DNA of 64,000 nt from the NCBI RefSeq assembly GCF_964340395.1, contig NC_135571.1, positions 10,421,440 to 10,485,439 of the forward strand, given 5' to 3'. Shown here in pieces: positions 1 to 16,284 of this stretch. Numbering within the stretch: the first letter of the stretch is position 1; each line of letters starts with the position of its first letter. The notes under the pieces were generated by a model that worked only from the letters and a program-made list of their open reading frames with translations, was not told the DNA's origin and made no database searches. The position numbers and the translations under genes are program-made. This stretch comes from Glandiceps talaboti. Its lineage: Eukaryota > Hemichordata > Enteropneusta > Spengelidae.

Positions 1-158
1 ACGATAAATCAAAATGTCTGTGTCTCCATTAAAATAATTCATACAAACGACGTGATATGAGTGAGTAATTGCATTTCATTTGTGTTGAACCAAATATCGT
101 TGTCGTATATAGCAAGGGACTCAGTTAAATGCACCCCTTCCGTATTAGGCCTAAAAAT
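1..158. repeat. Left-edge remnant of the array spacer
   Basis: This stretch resembles the spacer DNA starting near 15176, 32262 and 46600: the same words around 'gtctgtgtctccat', then a run ending in 'ctcagttaaatgc'. The match resumes at about 540-660 after an inserted MITE-like element, where it resembles 15344-15445. The window therefore opens inside the spacer of a further array unit to the left. No coding sequence is seen here. Confidence 0.6.
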
Positions 159-504
159 AATTGTTTGGTTCCAGTTACCCGACCGCACCTAGTTTTTCAC
201 TGCCGACCAAAAACGTTTTTTTTAGGTATTCGAGAGAAAAAAAATAAATTCGCAAAAATTGTGAAGTCTCGCAAGAAATAGTGGATGCGGAAACTGACAT
301 CAACTTAAAAAGACAATATAAAACTGTTCTTCCAATCTGTAACGACTGTTCATCTGATAGGAAGACATAAACAACACAGAGACCATTTGGAAAACAATGG
401 AAAACCTGCACGAGACGCTAACACATAAACAAATATAAAAATAAAATAAGAAATCTACCTACCCCACCTTTTCTAAAATTGAGCACAATCGGAACCACAC
501 AATT
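159..504 (+). mobile_element. MITE-like element, full-length copy a (~345 bp)
   Basis: The ends are imperfect inverted repeats: the left end reads AATTGTTTGGTTCC and the right end reads CGGAACCACACAATT. The body has no long ORF and recurs at several places in the first 3.2 kb. It interrupts spacer sequence that is continuous in the other array units. This fits a non-autonomous DNA transposon. The superfamily is not assigned because the target duplication is unclear in AT-rich flanks. Confidence 0.6.
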
Positions 505-670
505 TTTTTTATTAGGCTTTATGTATATTCACAAGCTAAGACAAATGTTATTTGTGAATATGGCTACATGGTGAGGATTACACAGATAAATGTCACTCCC
601 TTTGTCACGTGTTGTTAATTGAGACGGTAGATTCAGTATCACAATGTCTATGAATAAAGTTATTCCTCAG

Positions 671-986
671 GCCCGACCCCACTTAGTTTTTCACTGCCGA
701 CCCTAAACTTCCTTTTACATATTCGAAAAAATAATAACAAAATCGCGAAAATTGTGAAGTCTCGCCATAAACAGTGGATGTAGACACACTGACATCAACT
801 TAAAAAGACAATATAAAACTGCTTTTTCAAACTGTAAAGGCTGTATATCTGATGAGAAGAAACCAATAACACAGAGATCATATGGAAAACAACCGAAAAC
901 ATAACTACCTTAACTAGACTCTTATGAAAACAAAATCTACCCACCCCACCTATTCTAAAAAAAAAATTGTAATCGGAACCACACAA
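671..986 (+). mobile_element. MITE-like element, copy b, left end missing
   Basis: The body matches copy a from the 'cccgaccccac' segment onward and ends with the same GGAACCACACAA terminus. The left terminal inverted repeat is absent. Confidence 0.55.
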
Positions 987-988
987 AT

Positions 989-1209
989 TGTGGATGCGGA
1001 AACTGACATCAACTTAAAAAGACACTATAAAACTATTCTTCCAATATGTAATGGCTGTACATCTGATAGGAAGAAATAAACAACACAGAGAAAATTTCGA
1101 AAACAATGGAAACCCTGAACTGGACACTCACACATGCAAAAAAATATATAATAAAAAATATAACTACCCCACATAGTGTAAGATTGAGTGTAATCGGAAC
1201 CACACAATT
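989..1209 (+). mobile_element. MITE-like element, copy c, right two-thirds only
   Basis: It starts within the conserved 'tggatgcggaaactgacatc' body segment, directly after copy b, and ends in CGGAACCACACAATT. The head-to-tail arrangement with copy b suggests recombination or nested insertion. Confidence 0.55.
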
Positions 1210-1213
1210 AAGT

Positions 1214-1745
1214 TTGTTTACGCCTAACTGAGTAAATAATATAAATGGGTAGCCACATTATGTTAAATATAAGAACAAAGCCGTTATTTATACTCCCTCA
1301 ACTTACAGAAGAGCATAGAATCTATTGCAACCTATGTAGACATTTGATTGTGGCATCCATATTGTTTAAAACGCTCAAAGTATGGAATTGTTAAAGCCTT
1401 GCAAAGAACAACAATTACTTTCAATAGGTAAATATTTGGATTCGACATCCCGTGGTAAGCTTTTGATCTGTCAAAGTGGTAATAATACTAACATCCCCTG
1501 AGTATGTATTTAAAGAACATGTTGTATAACATGATGGAACGTTTTGGTTACCTCATACTCAGGGCGAAACAAAAACTTTCCCCCTTTTGCTGGTAGACTA
1601 AAAGCGTTGATCTTTGTTCAAGACAGTCTAGCAAAATAAATAATGCACAGAACATCATATAACACAATTCAACACAATTCAACAAACGACGCAACACAAC
1701 ACAATATAACACAACACAACACAACACAACACAACACAACACCAT
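1214..1745. repeat. Spacer repeat (~430 bp) ending in an (ACAAC)n tail, first copy
   Basis: It contains the recurring segment that begins near 'actgagtaaataatataaa', includes 'ttcgacatcccgtggtaa' and 'gaacatgttgtataacatga', and closes with 'aataatgcacagaacatc' followed by an (ACAAC)n array at about 1680-1745. The same module recurs in every spacer of the tandem array. ORFs here are low-complexity translations of the pentamer run and are not genes. Confidence 0.65.
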
Positions 1746-1807
1746 ACCTCACCACACAACTCAGCGCAATGCAATACAAGTTACAACATATAAGACCAAA
1801 TAAAAAA

Positions 1808-2150
1808 GTTGTTTGGTTCCGGTTACCCTACCCCACCGAGTTTGTTTATGCCGACCCTAAACCTTTTTTGCGCATTCGAGAAAAATAATCACAAAATCGG
1901 GAAAATGGTGAAGTCTCGCAAGAAATAGTGGGTGCGGAAACTGACATCAACTTAAAAAGACAATAAAGAATTATTCTTCCAATCTGTAATGGATTTACAT
2001 CTGATAAGAAGAAATAAACAAAACAGAGACCATTTGGAAAACAATGGGAAACATGAACTAGACACTCACACATGAAAAAAATATATAATAAAAAAAAAAT
2101 ATAACTACCCCATATAGTGTAAAATTGAGTGTAATCGGAACCACACAATT
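1808..2150 (+). mobile_element. MITE-like element, full-length copy d
   Basis: The left end reads GTTGTTTGGTTCCGGTTAC and the right end reads GTAATCGGAACCACACAATT, giving an imperfect inverted repeat of about 18 bp. The body matches copies a and e. No coding potential is seen. Confidence 0.6.
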
Positions 2151-2862
2151 TGTTTACGCCTATAACTGAGTAAATAACATAAATGGGTAGCCACATTTGG
2201 TTAAATATAACAACAAAGCCGTTATTTCTACTCCCTCAACTTCCAGAAGAAGATCATAGAATCTATTGCATCCTATGAAAACATTTGATTGTGGCATCAA
2301 TGTTGTTATTAATGCTCAAAGTATGAAATTTTTAAGGCCTTTCCAATAACAACAATTACTTTCAATAGGTAAATATTTGGATTCGACATCCCGTGGTAAA
2401 CTTTGATCTGTCAAAGTGGTAATACTACTAATATCCACTGAGTATGTATTTAAAGAACATGTTGTATAACATGATGGAACGTTTTGGTTACCTCCTACTC
2501 AGGGCGAAACAAAAACATTTACCCCTTTTGCTGGTAGACTAAAAGCGTTGGTTTTTGTTCAAGACTGTCTAGAAAGGGCAAAATAAATAATGCACAGAAC
2601 ATCATGTAACACAATTCAACACAATTCAATACAAACGACACAACACAACACAACACAACACAACACAACACAACACAGCACAGTACAACACAACACAACA
2701 TAACACAACACAACACAACTGAACACAGCACAACTCAGTACAATACAATACAATGCTATACAATACAATACAATACAATACAATACAATACAATACAATA
2801 CAATACAACACAACACCACACAACACAACACAACACAACACAACACCACACCACACCACACC
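2151..2862. repeat. Spacer repeat, second copy, with long pentamer array
   Basis: This is the same ~430-bp module as at 1214, followed by a composite pentanucleotide array at about 2636-2862 that shifts among ACAAC, AATAC and ACACC units. ORFs of Cys/Val or Asn/Thr repeats across it are artefacts of the simple repeat. Confidence 0.65.
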
Positions 2863-2865
2863 AAA

Positions 2866-3188
2866 AACTAGTTTTTTCATGCCGACCCTAAACCTTTTTT
2901 TTGCGCATTCGAGAAAAATAATCACAAAATCGGGAAAATCGTGAAGTCTCGCAAGAAATAGTGGGTGTGGAAACTGACATCAATTTAAAAAGACAATATA
3001 AAACTATTCTTCCAATCTGTAATGGCTGTACATGTGATAGGAAGATATAAACAACACAGAGACCATTTGGAAAACAATGGAAAACCTGAACTAGACACTC
3101 ACACATGAAAAAAAGATATGATATAATAAACTAAAAAATCTACCTACCCCACCTATTTTAAAATTGAGTGCAATCGGAACCACACAAT
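2866..3188 (+). mobile_element. MITE-like element, copy e, left end missing
   Basis: It begins at the 'tagttttttcatgccgaccc' segment and ends with GCAATCGGAACCACACAATT. The left terminus has been replaced by the ACACC array. Confidence 0.55.
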
Positions 3189-4080
3189 TTGTTTACGCAT
3201 AACTGAGTAAATAATATAAATGGGTAGCCACATTTGGTTAAATATAACAACAAAGCCGTTATTTCTACTCCCTCAAATTCTAGAGGAGCATAGAATCTAT
3301 TGCAACCTATGACAACATTTGATTGTGGCATCCATATGTTTAAAACGCTCAAAGTATGGAATTGTTAAGGCCTTGCAAAGAACAACAATTACTTTCAATA
3401 GGTAAAAGTATTGGATTCGACATCACGCGGTAACTGAGTATGTATTTAAAGAATATGTTGTATAACATGATGGAACGTTTTGGTTACCTCGTACTAAGGG
3501 CGAAACAAAAACTTTCCCCCTTTTGCTGGTAGACTAAAAGCGTTGATCTTTGTTCAAGACAGTCAAGCAAAATAAAGAATGCACAGAACATCATATAACA
3601 CAATTCAACACAATTCAACAAACGACGCAACACAACACAACACAACACACCAAAGAACAACTGTTACAATTACTTTCAATAGGTAAAATTATTGGATTCG
3701 ACATCCCGTGGTAACTGAGTATGTATTTAAAGAACATGTTGTATAACATGATGGAACGTTTTGGTTACCTCGTACTAAGGGCGAAACAAAACTTTCCCCC
3801 TTTTGCTGGTAGACTAAAAGCGTTGATCTTTGTTCAAGACAGTCTAGCAAAATAAATAATACGCATAACATCATATAACACAATTCAACACAATTCAACA
3901 AACGACGCAACACAACACAGCACAACTCAACACAACACAACACAACACAACACCACATCACATCACACCACACAACATAACACAACACAACACAACACAA
4001 CACAACACTGCAACACCACACCACACCACATCACATCACACCACACCACACCACACAACACAACTCAGCGCAATGCAATA
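3189..4080. repeat. Spacer repeat, third copy and partial fourth copy, with pentamer arrays
   Basis: The ~430-bp module occurs at about 3189-3650. A shortened copy at about 3660-3905 starts mid-module. Both end in (ACAAC)n or (ACACC)n runs, with the longest at about 3905-4070. The internal truncation suggests repeat-mediated unequal exchange. No gene is seen. Confidence 0.6.
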
Positions 4081-4831
4081 CAAGTTACAACATATAAAAA
4101 ATGTCACAACGCAATAAACTATGCTAAAAAACACAACATAATTCAGTGAAACACAATACAGCTTAGTATTGCACTACACAACACAGTACAAAACTACACA
4201 TGAATTACAACATACAATCCAAAAGAAGACATTTTCAAAGGCTGATTTTTTTTAAACGTAATAATATGATATTAAATTACATTTTTATATTTCGTTGCCA
4301 AAATACAAAAATACATTCACCCCAAAACCAACCAACCAACAAACAAACAAACCCGAAAACCAAAACAATACTTTTGTCTTGTACGGCTTGACGTAACCAA
4401 CTGTGCATTCAACATCAACATCAACAGTTTAAAATATAGCATAGCATTTTAACTGTCCTTGTACTTCGTGTAATTTTATTTTATTTTGACATTACACACC
4501 AAACTGGGTAATAACGGCCGGCCATGTGAGAATTATTAATATTTGATGCTTATAACTGGTTCAGAATATACCAAAGACGTGTGATGAATATTAAAAAGTT
4601 CGATGTCGTTGAGCGGGGATGCTGATATCAGTAGAGAAGACGTTTAGTCTGTGGGGTCTAGCCTTCAGCTGTGTCAATTAAACCCAAATCACTTGACCCT
4701 CCTGCACATTAACATTTATGGTACAACAAGTGTGTGTCAAATATTTGGTTATTGATTAAGAGTATTCTTGTAATTTATAATTAAAATCCAACAGTATGCA
4801 TAACATGTCTTCCATCGTTTTATAACACAAC

Positions 4832-4892
4832 CCCTGTGGCATAGTGGTCAATGTTCAGGACTATTTAGTCGTTAGGACATCAGTTTCAATAC
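4832..4892 (+). repeat. tRNA-derived SINE-like relic with (CA)n tail, unit 1
   Basis: The segment 'tgtggcatagtggtcaatg' resembles the A box of a tRNA promoter. A degenerate B-box-like segment lies about 45 bases further on, followed directly by a (CA)n tail. The same block occurs at 21999-22060 and 35360-35420. The B box is poor, so this is a relic at best. It is not called as a functional tRNA. Confidence 0.35.
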
Positions 4893-4897
4893 ACACA

Positions 4898-4948
<51 letters not shown>

Positions 4949-4970
4949 ACAGACACACACACGCACACAC
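4890..4970. repeat. (CA)n microsatellite
   Basis: A dinucleotide CA run interrupted by a few CATA, GACA and CGCA variants. It is present at the same place in units 2 and 3 with different lengths. Confidence 0.9.
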
Positions 4971-5076
4971 TCACTGACTCACTCACTCACAGTTTTATGA
5001 CGTCACCGTGACAAATTCACCGTGTTTTACAAAAACCAAAATACAACAGTAAAATATTCTCAGATAGATACTAAAC

Positions 5077-5082
5077 TTTATT
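5077..5082 (-). promoter_or_regulatory. Candidate polyadenylation signal AATAAA for kringle-lectin gene 1
   Basis: TTTATT on the plus strand reads AATAAA on the coding strand, about 615 bases past the stop codon. The hexamer and flanks are kept at 22200-22205 and 35585-35590. The assignment is tentative because AT-rich DNA yields this hexamer often. Confidence 0.35.
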
Positions 5083-5158
5083 TGCCCAGAAGCTTACAGT
5101 AATAACTCACATAGCGATGAATATTTCAGTTTACATGACCTATAAACCGTATACCCTA

Positions 5159-5185
5159 TGACGTCATGATAGTCTTGTGACGTCA
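5159..5185. promoter_or_regulatory. Pair of TGACGTCA palindromes, unit 1
   Basis: Two perfect 8-bp CRE palindromes start at 5159 and 5178, 19 bp apart, downstream of the kringle-lectin gene. The pair is conserved at 22279/22298 and 35664/35683. CREB/ATF binding is the known property of this motif; function here is inferred only from conservation. Confidence 0.5.
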
Positions 5186-5619
5186 TGATAAACCTTCGAT
5201 CTCGTGGTAACCATGATAACCCAATCCTCAAATGACCAATCAAATAACAGATTTCAAAAGCAATAACGTAACTCCCGTATTAATATACAATATTAAACAG
5301 ATGAACAAGGTGACGAATGCAAAGTACAAAGAAACAAATAATAATGGCTGTCGGTTATTCCATATCAGGCACAAAGCAAGTCATACACGTTCAAGGAAAA
5401 AATACTGGATTTACATTCTGGCCATACATTGATTACATTTTCAGATCAGTTACCTTTATAGTAGTGCTTGTACTAACTTTTTGCAGGGTAAACATACATA
5501 TTTCAATTTGTTTCTTTGGTTGAGTTATCAATATATATCACTATGTTTTATGTATTATCATTTTGAAGAAATACTATTCGTATTATCCCGAAAAAATACT
5601 GATTTACGTCATACGTGTA

Positions 5620-5690
5620 TGACGTCATCATGCATTGACGTCATATGTTGATGACGTCACCGGTGTGGTGACGTCATAGTTTGGTGACGT
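5620..5690. promoter_or_regulatory. Regular array of CRE palindromes (TGACGTCA), unit 1
   Basis: Full TGACGTCA sites start at 5620, 5636, 5652 and 5669, and a half site TGACGT at 5685. The spacing is 16, 16, 17 and 16 bp. The array lies 6-78 bases past the stop codon on the coding strand, so it would be in the 3' UTR. Positions and spacing are identical in units 2 and 3, although inter-site bases differ in unit 3. It could be a CREB/ATF-binding enhancer, a 16-bp minisatellite, or both. Confidence 0.55.
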
Positions 5691-5695
5691 AAAAC

Positions 5696-12163
<6,468 letters not shown>

Positions 12164-12220
12164 CTTGGTAGACTGCGAAACAGACTCGTGTTGAGTCAAC
12201 GAATAACAGCTGTTGAAATA

Positions 12221-12232
12221 TAGTATTTATCC
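12221..12232 (-). promoter_or_regulatory. Candidate TATA-type core promoter of kringle-lectin gene 1
   Basis: The coding strand reads GGATAAATACTA about 60 bases upstream of the ATG at 12163, which would leave a 5' UTR of roughly 30 bases. It is unchanged at 29304-29315 and 43629-43640. The position suits a TATA box, but no transcript evidence is available, and an upstream 5' exon with the acceptor 'ttcgcag' just before the ATG is also possible. Confidence 0.4.
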
Positions 12233-12239
12233 TGCGAGA

Positions 12240-15200
12240 AAATACCACAAAAATTTTGAGGAAAGTGGAAAAATATCTTGATATTCGCATCTGGGAAGGT
12301 ATGAAGATGACCTGTAAGCAACTTAAATGTAAAATGAAAGTAGTTGTTTCAGCTTCTTAACTTGTACAAAATTCACCTTGTCTCTTTAAATATTTGAATT
12401 AGTATTATTTCTAAATTCTTTGAATCCTGTTGGGCATTTATCTTTAGTCTTAGAATCCAAATTTGTTTGTCATAGTTTTGACACAAATCTTTAAAAAGGC
12501 AAATACTAAAAGGGCAAATATATAAGTTTTGATAGACAAACGGGATCTTTCAATTGTGCTTGTAAACGCTTAAATTGCAAACAATAAGATATCACCACCA
12601 CCTACTACAAGTCAACCCTGATAAAATGAGATAACCTGGTAATTTGAAAATAGATCAGAAGTGTATAAATAGTAACCATTCGTAGGCTATAATTCTAAAT
12701 TTAGATACTTTTGTGAATTACGGGCCCTATTAACTTTTATCTTCGCGTGACTAAATATCACGTGACTGTTGTTGTCCAATGGCACGGTGCCATGTTGGCA
12801 TCTCTTGTCTTTGCTCTCGAAGTGTTGGCATACATGAGGGTTAACCGTTAGCGTTGTCCCCATATTTGGTCGCCTAATTTGAACTGCGATCCTTAACCTA
12901 GTACCTTCTCTGACTTGGGGAGTGACTGGAGAATCTAGAGGATACTTTAAGCGTTCTGAAACAATCATGGCACCATCATCCCCTGGTGCAGGTCGCACGT
13001 CCATGTCTTTGGTGGACGTGTCAGTGAACACTAGTATATATATTGAGTTGACCTGGCCTCTCTAAAACAATTACTGAATAGATTTATTCGTAAAAGAACA
13101 TTTGTGATATCACCTATGGGCCATTCCCCTCATGCGTTCTCTTCGTTAATCTAGGGATATAAATAACGATGGCATGTCACCTACGCATATTACTACAAAT
13201 GCGAATCATAGGCCAAAAATGCATTGCTTTGCTCTGCGTCGAGTTTTGAAAGCAAGAAACTATGAAAAAAATGAGCCCTGTGAATCAGACTTTTAAGTGT
13301 TGTTCCAGCTACGTTGGAATACATCCTTCCCCTCTCTCAAACCGTCGCACTAAATATTATATCTAGCAGATTAAAAAAAGAATTGATAATCCTGTTCTTG
13401 TGAAAAGAAATATTAAACATATCGTCAGTATTTGTTCAATATCAGTTCTCCCCAGAATTGTTGTTTTGTAGATTGCAGACAGCAAACGCGACCACCATCA
13501 AAATTAAATTGTTTATAATATAATTATCAAGGGTTTTATCATCTATTCTAGTTAAACCATATACAATATACTTCCAAAACATATTTACATTGGTTTAATA
13601 AGTAACTCAGTCCATTCGGCAACGTTACATTCTAAAAGGAAATCTTCAGGATATTGTAACGTTTAACAAATCGGAAATTTCATTATTTAATAATTTTAGA
13701 TTATTTTACCGGTCAATTTAATATCAACAAAAAGTTGCTAAGTTAACATAGGTTTAGGGTTTGAATCAACGGTTGTTAGTTGGTGATGTTGGCGTAATAG
13801 ATGATGTGTTATTTTGCCACTTGACACTGTTGAGAGTGATGGGTGGGGGATGGGGGTACAAAGAGAACTCTGTCCAACGGGAATGGGCAGACTTGGAGAT
13901 GTTTAATAGATAAAATGGTCAGAATAACTCACAACACGAACGAACGTGTTAAGTTGTGTCGTCGCATTAGTCGACATAAGTTATCACTTACGTAACATTT
14001 ATCAGCTGATAATGAGACTTTCAACTTTAACATCCGGGTGGACGCTCTAACACTTTATTTTTTTAATTTTTTTTAATTTTTGTATGTATTCATTACTGTG
14101 TGTTCACTACACTCTTTTCTTTATTTGGCAATACTTTGCTTTTACCGTAAATGTATTTTTAGTACAAAATGAAAGACATATTCAACCTTAATATGTTATT
14201 TGAATAAAATGGGGTGGGGTGGGGGGGGGGGAGAACTAAGGAGAATTCAGGAGAGGAAATGTGAAGGTGAGATTTCAGGTCAGCTGGACTTTAGATTTGT
14301 TAGTGTGGAGTTAGAGATAGGGGTGGACTTGAGTATAGTAGAAGATAAAGCTGGACGAGGTTGCTAATCTGTGACAAGGACACTTATTTTAGTTGAGTTT
14401 TAGAAAGAAAATGTAGTTGATCTCATTGGCAAGTCAGACAAGCAAAGGACTGACTATGATTATTTCTCTTCGACTCTTCATGGGAAGTAACCTTCACCAG
14501 CTTAAATATTGGAGTGAGTTCTTTCCCCAGAACTGTTCGATAGCTAGTCTCGCTGCCAGACTCGTGACTATCGTACCTTTTTATGTATGCTGAGTGGCTT
14601 AGCCGCGAGAAGAGAGCAGGAATTTAAGCAAAAGCAAGATAACGAAAGAGTAATTAACGTTTAACAAAAGGAAGGAAGCACTTCATATCGCATCGTCGCA
14701 AACCACAACCTCTTTTACGACACCGTCCAGAACGCGCCGCAAACAGATATTTCACAGTGTAGCGGAAAAAACTAACAGCTCTCAGGTTTGTGAGAATGTT
14801 CATATCGACGTTATGATATAAGAATTTGAAATTAATAACTGAAAAAAAATCAGATCGTCCTTTCGTCTGAAAAGTAATGAAGTTTGCTTGAAAAAAGTAA
14901 TTTAAACTGGATAAAATACATTTTAAAGCGATCTATGCATTTTTGAGAAGAAAAAAATGCTAACAAATTGCACTGTGTTTTGTACTCACCTGTAAGTTGT
15001 AGTTAACCAAAACGCCTTATAACTGCATACTAATATTATGGTGCAGGTAAAGACCTTTTATATCATTATATAAATCTATATTTGGTAACTCATGTTTATT
15101 AATGAGAATAAATTAAGCAGTCGGAGAGTTATTTTAGGAGCAGAGGGAATGCGTGTAGAAAGACAGATAGACAGAGGGTCAATCACAATGTTTGTGTCTC

Positions 15201-16284
15201 CATCCATATTCTAAAAGGATTTATACGAACGAAGTAATATCAGGAAGTAATTGTATTTTATTTGTGTTATATAGCAAAGGTCTCAGTTAAATGCCCCCCC
15301 CCCTTAATTGTGGATATTCACAACTGTTTGTTTGCGAGTATGGCTGTCAGGTCATAACCACGCCAACAAATGCCACTCCCTTTGGCAAGTTTTGTTAATT
15401 CAAATGGTAGGGTCAATATCACGATGTCTATGAACTGTGATACCCGAGTATATAGCCATGCAATACTATTCCACTCAAAGAAAATAATGGTATGTGTTAG
15501 TCTGTGGTTTTACAACGTTGAATGTTATAGTAAATAATGCCAGTTTTTACATAGTGAATAATGCTTGACATTTACTTCCCCTGGCACGGACCTATAGAAG
15601 CACAATAGCCCTATATACTTTCTCAAGTTACAGAGGAGAAAATGATCTATTTAAATCTATGTAAGCATATGATTATTGGCATCCATATGTTCAAAAAGTC
15701 AAAATACGGAAATTTTCAAGGCCTTTCAAATAGCAAGGATTCCATGACTCAATAAGTGAATTATTGAATTTGATATCCCAATGTAACCTTTGGCTTGCCA
15801 AAGTGTTACAAATATTAACACCCCTGGTGTATATATTTACATAACATGTTGCAAAAGATGATGGTACATTTTCATGACCTCATACTCGGGATGTATGTCA
15901 TTTTCCCCTCGTTTGCATAAAATATAGTAGACTAAAAGTGCTGCTTTTGCCTAAGTTTGCAAGATCACCCAGAACAAAACAAACAACACAAAGTGATGGA
16001 AAATAGAGGTACATGAAAACATCTAGCCACCAAATCACCACATCAGATTTTAATCAGATTATATCTGGACTAAAGTAAAATCTTTTACTGTGCGCCATGA
16101 CGAAAACTGGAATGTTCCACTGACTCATCGATCGATAGACCAAATAAAGTTGTCGGTCTTGACCTCAAGATAGACCAGATGTAAACTGAATGCCTCTTGT
16201 ATTACGGTCTTGTTGCACAAGAGTAACAGATGATTAGCAAATGCCCAACTACCCTTAGAATTGTGACAATGTGACTAACTGAGT
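12240..16284. other. Intergenic part of unit 1, no gene recognised
   Basis: This stretch lies upstream of gene copy 1. The longest ORF (12687-13031, minus) is broken by indels in unit 3 and is not supported as coding. A G-rich run lies near 14213-14231. A possible splice donor CAG|GTGAGT on the minus strand at 14990 is kept at 32072 and 46412 and could belong to a 5' UTR exon. Nothing else is identified. Confidence 0.6.

Noticed and set aside
2616-2925. Cys/Val-rich ORFs across pentamer arrays, also near 17139-17654 and 34217-34502
   Set aside because: Pentanucleotide repeats are open in several frames. The composition is purely repeat-derived and lengths track the array.
4832-4892. Functional tRNA gene
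   Set aside because: Only the A box is convincing. The B box is degenerate and no cloverleaf with a paired acceptor stem could be drawn.
12687-13031. 114-codon minus-strand ORF, also at 29767-30111
   Set aside because: Its identity between units 1 and 2 only reflects the recent duplication. In unit 3 the same stretch has insertions and deletions that are not multiples of three (near 44285 and 44335), and no domain is recognisable.
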